Part shown: positions 18,292-27,049 of the stretch, piece by piece
Position numbering within the stretch: position 1 is the stretch's first letter
How the letters are laid out: the number at the start of each line of letters is the position of its first letter
Assembly (NCBI GenBank): GCA_958296065.1
Contig: CATQHX010000029.1
Coordinates: 1-64,000, forward strand
Origin: Vicinamibacterales bacterium
GTDB lineage: Bacteria > Acidobacteriota > Vicinamibacteria > Vicinamibacterales > UBA8438
DNA length: 64,000 bases
Direction: 5' to 3'
The notes under the pieces: model-generated
Database searches by the model: none
Seen by the model: the letters and a program-made list of their open reading frames with translations, nothing else
What the model was told of the DNA's origin: nothing
Translations under genes and position numbers: made by a program

Positions 18292-19112
18292 ATGCGCTCC
18301 AGGATGTGGCCGGCAATGCGCGTCGCGGGACCGATTCCCCTGGGATTCCCAACACAGAAAATGAACTCGAACAGCGGCGATCCGGTGGAGGTCTTGAGAC
18401 GCCTGGAGGTCGACAAGAAACGCTTGCCGAACAGGCGCTTGAGATTGTCCTTGTAGATGTCCAAGAGTCCGCCGACGCCGCTGTCCCGCATCGAACCAGG
18501 ACGCATGAACAGCTCACCCTGCGGACTCTCCCGATACAACCGGCGCCAGCTCTGGTCACCGAATACGATAGTCAGGCGAGTCGCCCACGTTGGCGAGATG
18601 TCGTCGGGTCTCCGCGATTTGGGCAGCATCCGCGCAACGGCGGAAACCGGGAACAGAATCCATGTATCCAGGGCGTGGAAGCTCGCTATCGCCTCGATCG
18701 TGGACCACTCGACCTCAGTGGCGAACGGATCGAGAAACAACACGCCCCGCCAGGCACGCCAGTCCTTGCGAAGGTCCCGAAGAAAGCCGTTTGCCTCCGA
18801 GTTCTCGACCGTGATTCTCCTGTTGGGGTAGTCATCACGGAGTCTTTCCAGGTCCGCACATCGCGCGGGATCCCTCTCGACAAAGACCAACTCATCGAAC
18901 GGCTTGTCGCGGATCTGGATAGCGCGCAGGGTCGAGCCGCGACGGAAGCCGGCAGCGTCGCGATCCTCTTGCAGGTCGATCTGACCGGCACCAGCGAATG
19001 CGTCCATGTACACCAGGTTGAAAGGGGTGTTCTTCAGCGCCGTCGTGTAGGCGTCGAGGTACCGCTCAAGGATCTGAAGCTTTTCTTCTGTCCATGCTCC
19101 GCCGAACTGCAT
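18288..19112 (-). CDS. tcmP: Three-Cys-motif partner protein TcmP
   Basis: This 274-residue protein matches the TcmP family by its opening (WTEEKLQILERYLDAYTTAL), by YMDAFAGAG, which resembles a SAM-binding loop, and by the later LFLDPFATEVEW and GDQSWRRLYRE blocks. TcmP is defined by its gene pairing with the three-Cys-motif protein, which is found here with a 4-bp overlap. A DNA or nucleotide methyltransferase-like activity is plausible but unproven. A GGAGGG ribosome site precedes the ATG. The pair lies next to an IS and a toxin-antitoxin locus. Confidence 0.85.
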   Translation of the reverse strand: MQFGGAWTEEKLQILERYLDAYTTALKNTPFNLVYMDAFAGAGQIDLQEDRDAAGFRRGSTLRAIQIRDKPFDELVFVERDPARCADLERLRDDYPNRRITVENSEANGFLRDLRKDWRAWRGVLFLDPFATEVEWSTIEAIASFHALDTWILFPVSAVARMLPKSRRPDDISPTWATRLTIVFGDQSWRRLYRESPQGELFMRPGSMRDSGVGGLLDIYKDNLKRLFGKRFLSTSRRLKTSTGSPLFEFIFCVGNPRGIGPATRIAGHILERM

Positions 19113-19321
19113 CGTCCCTCCGGTTGCGACTGTCGTCTGCGGAATGATAGCATGGATATTCGTTTTTTATTCGCCCTGCCAGCCACGGCTTGATCCGAAC
19201 AGGGGCAGGTCTCTGTAAGCGTTGGGGCTACGCGGTACGCACGGGGGGAGCTACCGGTCGCCCGCACCGCTACGACATCACCATTCCGACTTGACTGCCG
19301 CTATGGTCCAGTCTAGACTAG

Positions 19322-19339
19322 CCCGGAAAATTCGTGGCG
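19322..19339 (+). repeat. Left terminal inverted repeat of the IS1380-family element
   Basis: The sequence is CCCGGAAAATTCGTGGCG. It matches the reverse complement of the right end at 16 of 18 positions; the mismatches are AA versus CT at positions 7-8. Confidence 0.85.
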
Positions 19340-19426
19340 TGTTCCGATTCCGGTACAGACACAAAAGCCCCCGTGTGGTACAAGTGCAGTGTTAACAACC
19401 ACTTGCGCCACCACGGAGGCCCTTGC

Positions 19427-20806
19427 GTGACAACCGGCACTGTACCACAGACTGTTCTGTTCCCGGAACTGTTTGACAAGCCGCTGTTCGCCCAGTTCAA
19501 CCAGGAGCAGGCCAGTTCCGACGGCGGGGCGATCCTGCTGAAGGCCGCCGAGCGCATCTACGGCCTGGTCAAGGCGTTCGCCGGGTGTCTGTTCGACAAG
19601 CGGGCGCCGGACAAGACCCGGCACTCGCTCGCGGACCTGATCGGCCAGCGCATCTTTGGCATCGCCTGCGGCCATCCCGACTGCAATGATGGCGACCGTC
19701 TCGCCGACGACCCCATCCACAAGCTGCTGCTCGACAGAGACCCGGTTTCGGGCGAGCGCCTGGCGTCGCAGCCGACGCTGTCGCGGTTCGAGAACGCAGT
19801 CAACGGCTGCGCGCTCTACCGCATGGCGGACGAGTTGGCCACGCGGGTCATCGCGCGGCATCGCCGCCGCCTGGACGGGCGCGCGCGGTGCATCACGATC
19901 GATCTGGACCCGACGGACGATCCAACGCACGGGGCGCAGCAGTACACGCTCTTCAACGGGTACTACGACAACTGGTGCTACCTGCCGCTGCTTGGCTTCC
20001 TGAGCTTCGACCGCGAATCCGAGCAGTATCTGTGCGCGGCGCTGTTGCGGCACGGCAAGGCGGTCGCCTCCGAGGGGACGGTCGGGCTGTTGTCGCGGTT
20101 GCTGCCGCGGCTGCGCCGGGCATTTCCGCGGGCGCGCATTCTCGTTCGGCTCGACGGGGGCTTTGCCAGCCCGGCGGTCTTCGCCTTCCTGGAGGCGCAG
20201 CCGCGGCTCGATTACGTGATCGCGATGGCGAAGAACGCGGTGTTGGAGCGGTACGCCGAGCCGGCCATGCTGGTGGCGCGGGCGCGGACGTGGCGCAGCG
20301 AACAGACCGAGCACCTCTACACCGAGACCGACGAGTACCAGGCCGGCACGTGGAACCACGCGCGCCGCGTCGTGATCAAGGCCGAAGTCGTCCGCCACCG
20401 AGACCGCGAGCCGCGGGACAATCCGCGCTTCGTCGTGACCAACATGCGGCAGACGCCGCGCTTCCTCTACGAGAAGGTCTACTGCGCCCGCGGCGACGCC
20501 GAGAACCGGATCAAGGAACTGAAGGCCCTGCAGATCGACCGCACGAGTTGCCAGGCGTTTTCGGCGAATCAGTTGCGCGTGCTGCTGACGGCTGCCGCCT
20601 ACGTGCTGATGCAGGAGTTGCGGTTGCGCGCCGCCGACACCGCGTGCGCCCGCGCGCAGGTGCCCTGGCTGCGCGACCGGCTGCTGAAGCTCGGCGTCCA
20701 GGTGGTGCGCTCGGCGCGTCGCATCGTCCTGCGCCTGCCGCGCGCGACACCGGACCTGGCGGCGTGGCGGCACATCGCGTTCGCGCTCGGGGCGCGCGCC
20801 GGATAG
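19427..20806 (+). CDS. IS1380-family DDE transposase
   Basis: This is a 459-residue transposase from GTG 19427, chosen because GGAGG lies 8 bases upstream; an ATG-initiated frame from 19334 would begin inside the left inverted repeat. Catalytic acids fit IDLDPTDD (first Asp), LVRLDGGFASP (second Asp) and YCARGDAENRIKELK (Glu with the family's N-R-I-K-E motif). Other family blocks are SDGGAILLKAAE near the N-terminus and QPTLSRFEN. No frameshift or internal stop is present. Confidence 0.93.
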   Translation: MTTGTVPQTVLFPELFDKPLFAQFNQEQASSDGGAILLKAAERIYGLVKAFAGCLFDKRAPDKTRHSLADLIGQRIFGIACGHPDCNDGDRLADDPIHKLLLDRDPVSGERLASQPTLSRFENAVNGCALYRMADELATRVIARHRRRLDGRARCITIDLDPTDDPTHGAQQYTLFNGYYDNWCYLPLLGFLSFDRESEQYLCAALLRHGKAVASEGTVGLLSRLLPRLRRAFPRARILVRLDGGFASPAVFAFLEAQPRLDYVIAMAKNAVLERYAEPAMLVARARTWRSEQTEHLYTETDEYQAGTWNHARRVVIKAEVVRHRDREPRDNPRFVVTNMRQTPRFLYEKVYCARGDAENRIKELKALQIDRTSCQAFSANQLRVLLTAAAYVLMQELRLRAADTACARAQVPWLRDRLLKLGVQVVRSARRIVLRLPRATPDLAAWRHIAFALGARAG

Positions 20807-21031
20807 CCGCTCGGCGAGCGCCGCATCGCTGAACTGACGGAGGCTGCCAACCGCCCGCAACGGGGGAAGTGTGCGCTGTCCTCCCCTGCGGCACCCGTCA
20901 TCACGTCCATTCGGCGCTCAACCACCTGCCACGCGCGGTTGAGAACGTTCCAATGGCCGCCCACTGGTCATTCCCCGTTGTCCGTGACCGAGTCCGGTTC
21001 CGGCGCCGCCTCCCAGGGGCCGAGTCACGGT

Positions 21032-21049
21032 CGCCACGAATAGTCCGGG
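21032..21049 (-). repeat. Right terminal inverted repeat of the IS1380-family element
   Basis: The minus-strand reading is CCCGGACTATTCGTGGCG, pairing with the left end. It is followed directly by CTAG, the duplicated target. The antitoxin start codon lies only 48 bp beyond the element, so the IS sits in what should be the toxin-antitoxin promoter region. Confidence 0.85.
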
Positions 21050-21096
21050 CTAGACTAAATTGCGCTCGCTGCACAGCACAACAACAGGAACGCCCA

Positions 21097-21432
21097 ATGG
21101 TCACCTACGAACGCAAGTCCCCGCGAGCCTGGACCGTCGCCGAGGCGAAGGCCCGACTGTCCGAGGTGTTACGCCGGGCGAGGGACGAAGGGCCGCAACG
21201 AATCGGGACCCGCAAGGAGTTCATCGTGGTCCCGGCCAGCGTCTGGGACGAGAAGAACGAACCCGGACAGTCGCTGGGGCAGTGGCTGACCGCTCACGCC
21301 CCTCGCATCGGAGCGCTCGAGCTCCCGCCACACGATGAAGGGGACGAGCGTCCCGGCCCGTTCGAAGACTGGACGGAGGACGACTGGAAGGCCCTCGAAC
21401 AAAGGCACCTCGATCGAGAGACCGGCGGGTGA
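21097..21432 (+). CDS. Phd/YefM-family antitoxin
   Basis: The 111-residue protein has an N-terminal Phd/YefM DNA-binding fold (WTVAEAKARLSEVLRRARDEGP, then KEFIVVPASVWDE) and an acidic, Trp-containing C-terminal tail that should wrap the toxin. ATG 21097 is chosen because the upstream frame continues into the IS. The stop overlaps the PIN toxin start (GTGA). Such antitoxins normally repress their own promoter; here the IS insertion 48 bp upstream has probably replaced or altered that promoter. Confidence 0.85.
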   Translation: MVTYERKSPRAWTVAEAKARLSEVLRRARDEGPQRIGTRKEFIVVPASVWDEKNEPGQSLGQWLTAHAPRIGALELPPHDEGDERPGPFEDWTEDDWKALEQRHLDRETGG

Positions 21433-21905
21433 ACCAATTCCTCCTCGACACCAACGTCGTTTCCGAAGCGATCAAACCGGTCCCGGATCCCCGCGTTACC
21501 GAGTTCCTGCGCGACCGGCACGATAGTCTCTGGCTTTCCGTCATTGTCCTCTACGAGATGGAATACGGTGTCCACTTGCTCCCCCGGGGACGGCGCCGCC
21601 TCGCGGTAGCGACGCTCATCGCCGGGATCGTCACAAACTACGGGAACCGCATCCTGCCGGTGAATCGCGAGGTCGCGCTACGGGCGGCGAAGCTGTGCGC
21701 ACGGGCACGTCGCGCTGGAAGGCCCGGACAGACTGCCGACGCGCTGATCGCTGCTACCGCCGCCGCCAACGACCTTGTCGTGGCGACCCGCGACACCGGC
21801 GACTTCGCCCCGTTCGACGCCGAGGTCCTGAACCTTGGACCGGAGCCGTCGGGCAATGACCAAGCGCTCGGCCAGGAGCTTGCGCCGCAGAATGCAGCGA
21901 AGTGA
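21429..21905 (+). CDS. PIN-domain ribonuclease toxin (VapC/FitB type)
   Basis: This 158-residue toxin carries the full acidic set of a PIN nuclease: Asp7 (LLDTNVVSE), Glu43 (LYEMEYG), Asp104 (QTADALIAATA) and Asp122/Asp125 (TRDTGDF). Such toxins cleave specific RNAs with Mg2+ when the antitoxin is degraded. The GTG start overlaps the antitoxin stop. The last residues (LGQELAPQNAAK) are encoded by the left arm and loop of a strong hairpin, so the original C-terminus may have been extended into it. Confidence 0.88.
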   Translation: MNQFLLDTNVVSEAIKPVPDPRVTEFLRDRHDSLWLSVIVLYEMEYGVHLLPRGRRRLAVATLIAGIVTNYGNRILPVNREVALRAAKLCARARRAGRPGQTADALIAATAAANDLVVATRDTGDFAPFDAEVLNLGPEPSGNDQALGQELAPQNAAK

Positions 21906-21928
21906 AGTGCTGCGGCGCAAGCTCCTGG
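21872..21928. terminator. 19-bp perfect inverted repeat at the toxin 3' end
   Basis: CCAGGAGCTTGCGCCGCAG (21872-21890) is repeated exactly as its complement at 21910-21928 with a 19-nt spacer. The left arm lies inside the PIN gene and the right arm after its stop. No U-tract follows on either strand. It could be a factor-dependent or bidirectional terminator between convergent genes, or a dispersed palindromic repeat (REP-like); the window shows no second copy that I can see. Confidence 0.55.
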
Positions 21929-21942
21929 AGCGGGGGGATGGG

Positions 21943-21973
21943 CCGAAACGCCGAGCCGGCGCGAGCGTTTCGG
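21943..21973. terminator. Second hairpin between the PIN toxin and sdaA
   Basis: CCGAAACGC (21943-21951) pairs with GCGTTTCGG (21965-21973) across a 13-nt loop. It sits directly before the convergent sdaA stop at 21978 and probably helps to terminate transcription from both sides. Confidence 0.45.
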
Positions 21974-21977
21974 GGCG

Positions 21978-23375
21978 CTAACACTCGATCACGTTGACCG
22001 GCACGTGAACCACATGCGTCGCCAAGCCGCCGCGCGAAGTCTCCTTGTACTTCTCTCGCATGTCGCGGCCGGTGTCGCGCATCGTCCGGATCACCTTGTC
22101 CAGCGACACCACGTGCTCGCCGCTGCCGCGCAGCGCCAGGCGCGACGCGTTGATCGCCTTCACCGCGGCCATGGCGTTGCGCTCGATGCAGGGAATCTGC
22201 ACCAGGCCGCCGATGGGGTCGCAGGTGAGGCCCAGGTTGTGCTCCATGGCGATCTCGGCCGCGTTCTCGACCTGCGCCGGCGAACCGCCGAGGACCTCGG
22301 TGAGGCCGGCCGCGGCCATCGAGCAGGCCGAGCCCACCTCGCCCTGGCAGCCGACCTCGGCGCCGCTGATCGACGCGTTCACCTTGAAGAGCAGGCCGAT
22401 GGCGCCCGCGGTCAGCAGGAACCGGACCACGCCGTCCGCGCCCGCGCCGGGACAGAAGCGCGCGTAGTAGTGCAGCACCGCCGGCACGATGCCCGCCGCG
22501 CCGTTGGTCGGGGCGGTGACGACCCGCCCGCCCACGGCGTTCTCCTCGTTCACGGCCAGGGCATAGAGATTCACCCAGTCCATGATGGTCAGCGGATCAC
22601 GCAACGATGCTTCGAGCTGGCCGGCCAACTGCCGGTAGAGCTGCGCGGCGCGGCGCGGTACGTGGAGCCCCGGCAGCTCGCCTCCCGTTTCACATCCGCG
22701 CCGGACGCACTGCTGCATCGCCTCCCATATCTTCAGCAGGCCCGCGCGTACCTCGGCTTCCGGACGCCACGCGCACTCGTTCCGCAGCATCGCCCCGCTG
22801 ATGGCCAGACCGTGCCGGGCGCACAGGGCCAGCAGCTCCTCACCGGTGGAGAAGGGCAAGGGAACAGGGGCGTCGCGCTCAGCCAGCACCGGCCGTCCCG
22901 CCTCGTCGGCGCGTGCCACGAAACCTCCGCCAACGGAGTAGTAGACGCGCTCGTCGACAACGGCGCCCTCGGCCGTACGCGCCATGAAACGCATGCCGTT
23001 CGGATGCCCCGGCAGTCGTCCGCTCCGCTCGAAGACGAGGTCCGCGCGCGGATCGAACGGGATGGCGTGACGGCCGAGCAGGTTCAGCCGGCGCTCCTCG
23101 ATGATGGCTGCGACCCGCACCGGCAGGAGATCGACGTCGACCTCCTCGGCGGTCTCCCCCTCGAGGCCGAGCATCAGCGCCCGCTGGGTGCCGTGTCCGC
23201 GGCCGGTCGCCGCCAGGGAGCCGTACAGGTGGACCCGCACCCCGTTGACGCGCTGGAGATCTCCCGATGCCTGCAGGGCCAGAGCGAACTGCCGCGCCGC
23301 CCGCATCGGACCGACCGTGTGGGAGCTCGACGGGCCGATGCCGATGGTGAAGAGATCGAAGACGCTGACCGCCAT
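21978..23375 (-). CDS. sdaA: L-serine ammonia-lyase (iron-sulfur type, single chain)
   Basis: This 465-residue enzyme converts L-serine to pyruvate and ammonia with a [4Fe-4S] cluster. N-terminal beta domain: [20 protein letters not shown] and [15 protein letters not shown]. Catalytic domain: [17 protein letters not shown] and [18 protein letters not shown], which supply the cluster cysteines, then [15 protein letters not shown]. Length equals that of E. coli SdaA/SdaB. It depends on Fe-S assembly, which the SUF operon here could serve. It is divergent from the TVP38 gene. Confidence 0.95.
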   Translation of the reverse strand: MAVSVFDLFTIGIGPSSSHTVGPMRAARQFALALQASGDLQRVNGVRVHLYGSLAATGRGHGTQRALMLGLEGETAEEVDVDLLPVRVAAIIEERRLNLLGRHAIPFDPRADLVFERSGRLPGHPNGMRFMARTAEGAVVDERVYYSVGGGFVARADEAGRPVLAERDAPVPLPFSTGEELLALCARHGLAISGAMLRNECAWRPEAEVRAGLLKIWEAMQQCVRRGCETGGELPGLHVPRRAAQLYRQLAGQLEASLRDPLTIMDWVNLYALAVNEENAVGGRVVTAPTNGAAGIVPAVLHYYARFCPGAGADGVVRFLLTAGAIGLLFKVNASISGAEVGCQGEVGSACSMAAAGLTEVLGGSPAQVENAAEIAMEHNLGLTCDPIGGLVQIPCIERNAMAAVKAINASRLALRGSGEHVVSLDKVIRTMRDTGRDMREKYKETSRGGLATHVVHVPVNVIEC

Positions 23376-23504
23376 GCGAATCGCCGTACCTTCAGACCGC
23401 GCGGCGCCGGGTTTGGCCGGAACTGTCGCGGGAGGATCGCGCGCGACGAGAGCCGCCTTCGGGGCGTCGCCGGTCGACCGCCAACGTAGGGAACTGGCAG
23501 ATGG

Positions 23505-23510
23505 TACGAT
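23505..23510 (+). promoter_or_regulatory. -10-like hexamer TACGAT before the TVP38 gene
   Basis: TACGAT ends 10 nt before ATG 23521. The spacer cgagagtcag contains at most a weak GAGAG ribosome site. This is another possible near-leaderless start. Confidence 0.3.
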
Positions 23511-23520
23511 CGAGAGTCAG

Positions 23521-24249
23521 ATGAGTGCAGAGAAACCGCCCGCGAAGCGCCTTCCGATTGCCCGCGTCCTCGTGGGGGTCGTCGCCGTCATCGCCCTCGC
23601 CGCACTGGGACGGCAGTTCGGCGTCTTTCTCGAACGCTTCGTCGAGTGGGTCGAAGGGCTCGGGGCGCTCGGACCCATCGTCTTCGTTCTCGGCTACGTT
23701 GCCGCGACGGTGGCGTTCATCCCGGGTTCGGTGCTGACGCTGGCCGCGGGCGCCATCTTCGGCCTCGGGCAGGGGGTGGTCTACGTCATGATCGGCGCCA
23801 CTACCGGCGCATCCGTCGCGTTCCTGCTCGCCCGCTCCGTCGCTCGCGAGGCGATCGCACAGCGGGTGGCCGGCAATCCGCGCTTCGCAGCGATCGATCG
23901 CGCGGTCGGCCGCGAGGGTTTCAAGATCGTCGTCCTGCTCCGCCTGTCGCCGGTCTTTCCGTTCAACATGCTGAACTACGGGCTGGGCCTGACGAACGTC
24001 CGCTTCGTGGACTATGTCGCGGCCTCGATCGGTATGCTGCCCGGCTCGCTCCTCTACACCTACTCCGGCTTCGTGGCGGGCGACCTCGTGCGCCTGGCCG
24101 GGAATCCCTCGCCCGAACGGGGCCCCGGTTACTACGCCGTGGTCGCACTGGGTCTGGCGGCCACGATCGCCGTGACCACCATCGTCACGCGCACGGCGCG
24201 GCGCGCCATCAGCGAGGCGACAGGCGAGACGGAAGCCGGGGCGGGCTGA
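23521..24249 (+). CDS. TVP38/TMEM64 (DedA-like SNARE-associated) membrane protein
   Basis: This 242-residue protein has about six hydrophobic segments. Family core motifs are FIPGSVLTLAAGAIFGLGQG near residue 75 and FKIVVLLRLSPVFPFNMLNYGLGLT near residue 140, with re-entrant-loop character. DedA/TVP38 proteins are implicated in lipid scrambling and transport; the exact role is unknown. ATG 23521 is used because the frame upstream overlaps sdaA in antisense. Confidence 0.85.
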   Translation: MSAEKPPAKRLPIARVLVGVVAVIALAALGRQFGVFLERFVEWVEGLGALGPIVFVLGYVAATVAFIPGSVLTLAAGAIFGLGQGVVYVMIGATTGASVAFLLARSVAREAIAQRVAGNPRFAAIDRAVGREGFKIVVLLRLSPVFPFNMLNYGLGLTNVRFVDYVAASIGMLPGSLLYTYSGFVAGDLVRLAGNPSPERGPGYYAVVALGLAATIAVTTIVTRTARRAISEATGETEAGAG

Positions 24250-24340
24250 CGCTGTTGGCGCGAAGGGAATCCGCGCGAGAAGCCCCCGACGCTGCCGGTA
24301 GCGGCGCCAGCGCCTGACCGCAGGAAACGCCCGCGGAAGC

Positions 24341-27049
24341 CTACTGGAACGAGTACCTGAGGCGCAGCCCCGCCCGCCGCGGGGCGAGCACGTTGGCGAA
24401 ATAGCGGCGCGACCGGAAGCCGTCGTCCGTGAGACCAATCAGATCCGGGGTCTGGCGTACGCCGGTCACCGCGTACTCGTCGAGCAGGTTCTCCGCGTAG
24501 AACGTGAGCGTCCAGGCGTCCCTGGAGATCGACGCCGAGAGGTTGTGCAGATCGTAGGCGGGCAGCGTTTCGCCCCCGGCACGCATCCCGATCCGAGTGA
24601 GGATGTCGCCGACGTAGCTGTAGCCGTACTGCACATCGAACGCCAGGTCGTTTCCTACCAGGGTTCCATAGGAGGCAAGCAGGCTCCCCTGCTGCCACGG
24701 GGCGCCTGACAGGCGATCCCCCTTGAACGCGTCGGCGCCGCCGTCGAGCAATCCCGGCGAGTCCACGCTCAGCTCCGCGCGCGTGTACGACCACGACCCG
24801 CGGATGCGCAGCGCATTCGTCAGGCTGACCGCGGAGGCCAGCTCGACCCCGCGGCTGACCGCACCGCCGCCGTTGAGCGTGATCGGCTCCGCGCTGAACG
24901 GGGTGAGACCCGCCACCTGGATGTCCGTCCAGTCGACATGGAACAGCGTGCCGCTGAAGGTGACCCGTTCGTTGTCCCACGAGCGGCGCAGGCCCACTTC
25001 GTAGTTGGTCGTCGTGTCCGGGCGGACGAGCGCCTGGTCGGCGTAGATGCAGCCCGACTGCGGCGGGTCGTTGGCAGGATCGCCATCGGTGAGCAGCGCG
25101 ATCTCCTCGTCGGTGCAGACCCTGTAGTTGTTGCCGCCGCCGATGCGGTAGCCCTCGGATCGGGTGAAGTAGACGTTGGTCTCGTCGTCGAGCCGGTATG
25201 TGACGCTCCCCTTGAACAGCACCCCGCGGTCGTCGGACTCGTGGTCGGTGAAGGGCGAGTTGTACATCGGCGTGTACGGGAATTCGCTGAGACTGCCGGT
25301 CGCGACGCGATAGCCGAACCAGCGGCCGCCGCCGGTCACCCGCCACCGCTCACCGAGGTCGCGCGAGATCTCGCCGAACAAGGCGCGTTCCTCCACCCCC
25401 TGCTCGCCGAGGCTGTAGTACTCCACCGGCTCCTGTACCGGCGTACCGGACAGGATCGGCGTGAGGCCGGAGAACTCGGACAGTCCGGGCGCGTACTCGA
25501 AGCTCGTCCCGCGGCTGTCGTAGCGATTGAAGAAGGCGCCGCCGACCCAGCGCCATGGCCCGTCGCCGGTGGAGACCAGGCGCGTCTCCCAATTGAGCCG
25601 CTCCTCGCGGGAATCCTCCCTCGTGTACGCGGAAAAACTGCGGAACCGCGACGTCAGGTCGGCGACCGAGACGCCGGGATCGAGAGCCTGCGCCCGTGCC
25701 AGCGCCGGGAACGTGCCCGGCAGCAGGCCTCCTATGCCGAACGCCTGGATCAACAGGTCGGTCTGGTCGCGCTGGCCCTGGGCGGAGAAGCGGGAGTAGC
25801 CGGCGGCCGAGGTCAACTCCACCGCCCCCGGCGCCCAGCTCAGTTCGAGGCTCAGCAGCTCGTTCTTCCGGTCGTTCGGCTCCAGGTAGCGGTGCGCCGA
25901 AACGTAGCGCCCGGTGTCGAACGAACGCGTGTGGTTGACCTGCCGCGCGCCCACCCGCTGATCCTGCAGGTGGTAGGCGAAGAGCGCGGACAGATCCGGG
26001 GTCGCGTTCCACAACAGGGAGAGGCGGGCGGAGAGCGTTTCCTCCGTGTTGGCGTCCGGCTCCGAACGGAGGTTCGCCGCCACCGCCTCGGGATCGCTCA
26101 GGTCCGGCTCCGGCTCCGAGACGCCCGGCGTGCGCAGCAGGTAGTCGTAGTCGATGAACCCCGGATCGGCGAAACGATCGAGGGAGCCACGCAACGCCAG
26201 CTTTCGCTCGACGAGCGGCAGGTTGAAGGTCAGCCCGGCGTCCGAACCGGGAGCACCGCCGTGCGCCAGCGCGAACAGGTCGCCCCGAACCTCCAGCGTG
26301 CGGCGCTCGGTGTCCGGCCGGCGCGGCAGGTAACGCACCGCCCCGGACAGCGTGCCGGCGCCGTACAGCGTCCCCTGCGGCCCAAGCAGTACCTCGACGC
26401 GCTCGATGTCCTGCAGCCGGAGGTCGATCGCGAGCGGGATGTCTCCCAGGTAGGTGGCGACGCCGTTGTTGTAGTTGTTGCCGGTGAATTCCGACCCGTT
26501 CAACGAGTCCGTGTTGAGGCCGCGCACGATTACGACGTTGCTGCCCCGCGCCCCCTGGTCGACCACGGTGAGGCCGGGCGTCCAGCGCGACAGCTCCGTG
26601 AGATTGTCGACCGCGCGCCGCTCGAGGTCCGCCCCGGTCACCGCCGAGATGCTCATCGGCACCTGCTGCAGCCGCTCCTCCATGCGGGTCGCGGTGACGA
26701 CCACCGCCTCGTCGAACGCGGCCAACCGCAAGGCGACGGCCGCAAGCTCCAACGAATCGTTCTCGACCTCCACGCCGTCCACCGTCGCCTGGCTGAAGCC
26801 GCTCAGGAAGACCGTCAACGTGTACACGCCGGGAAAGACATCCGCGAACGTGAACCGGCCCTCGGCATCGGACACCGCGGACCGCAAACCCGCCGGGTCG
26901 CCCGCCAGCGTGACGGTCGCCCCGGGCAGCACGGCACCGGTCGCGTCGACGACCGTGCCAGTGACCTGTCCTCCCTGGGCCGCGGCGGGCGCCGGCTCGA
27001 CGATGACCAGACAGAAGAGAATCGCAGACGGAAGTGCGTATCGCAACAT
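24341..27049 (-). CDS. TonB-dependent outer-membrane receptor with carboxypeptidase-regulatory-like domain
   Basis: The protein has 902 residues. A signal peptide (cut near APAAAQG) is followed by a carboxypeptidase-D regulatory-like beta-sandwich (GTVVDATGAVLPGATVTL, residues ~28-105). A plug domain follows (VTATRMEERLQQVPMSIS, then IERVEVLLGPQGTLYGAGTLSG) and a ~22-strand barrel ending LRLRYSFQ. The plug and barrel read like receptors of the siderophore/carotenoid class found in Proteobacteria, but the ligand is unknown. Energy would come from TonB/ExbBD, not encoded here. The ATG at 27049 is chosen because it starts the signal peptide; the open frame upstream to 27472 is noncoding. A -10-like GATAAA lies about 100 bp upstream. 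Confidence 0.9.
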   Translation of the reverse strand: MLRYALPSAILFCLVIVEPAPAAAQGGQVTGTVVDATGAVLPGATVTLAGDPAGLRSAVSDAEGRFTFADVFPGVYTLTVFLSGFSQATVDGVEVENDSLELAAVALRLAAFDEAVVVTATRMEERLQQVPMSISAVTGADLERRAVDNLTELSRWTPGLTVVDQGARGSNVVIVRGLNTDSLNGSEFTGNNYNNGVATYLGDIPLAIDLRLQDIERVEVLLGPQGTLYGAGTLSGAVRYLPRRPDTERRTLEVRGDLFALAHGGAPGSDAGLTFNLPLVERKLALRGSLDRFADPGFIDYDYLLRTPGVSEPEPDLSDPEAVAANLRSEPDANTEETLSARLSLLWNATPDLSALFAYHLQDQRVGARQVNHTRSFDTGRYVSAHRYLEPNDRKNELLSLELSWAPGAVELTSAAGYSRFSAQGQRDQTDLLIQAFGIGGLLPGTFPALARAQALDPGVSVADLTSRFRSFSAYTREDSREERLNWETRLVSTGDGPWRWVGGAFFNRYDSRGTSFEYAPGLSEFSGLTPILSGTPVQEPVEYYSLGEQGVEERALFGEISRDLGERWRVTGGGRWFGYRVATGSLSEFPYTPMYNSPFTDHESDDRGVLFKGSVTYRLDDETNVYFTRSEGYRIGGGNNYRVCTDEEIALLTDGDPANDPPQSGCIYADQALVRPDTTTNYEVGLRRSWDNERVTFSGTLFHVDWTDIQVAGLTPFSAEPITLNGGGAVSRGVELASAVSLTNALRIRGSWSYTRAELSVDSPGLLDGGADAFKGDRLSGAPWQQGSLLASYGTLVGNDLAFDVQYGYSYVGDILTRIGMRAGGETLPAYDLHNLSASISRDAWTLTFYAENLLDEYAVTGVRQTPDLIGLTDDGFRSRRYFANVLAPRRAGLRLRYSFQ

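Larger units (their letters stand above)
19318..21053 (+). mobile_element. Complete IS1380-family insertion sequence with 4-bp target duplication
   Basis: The element spans 19322-21049 (1,728 bp) and is flanked on both sides by CTAG (19318-19321 and 21050-21053), which I take as the target-site duplication. Its ends are 18-bp inverted repeats matching at 16 positions. It carries one transposase gene and ~225 bp of downstream noncoding sequence (20807-21031) in which I see nothing else. Size, repeat sequence starting CCCGG and the transposase fit the IS1380 family. Ends and gene are intact, so it may still be mobile. Confidence 0.88.

Noticed and set aside
21951..21977. attC- or att-like site formed by the hairpins after the PIN gene
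   Set aside because: No integrase nearby and no direct-repeat core; convergent-gene terminators explain them better.
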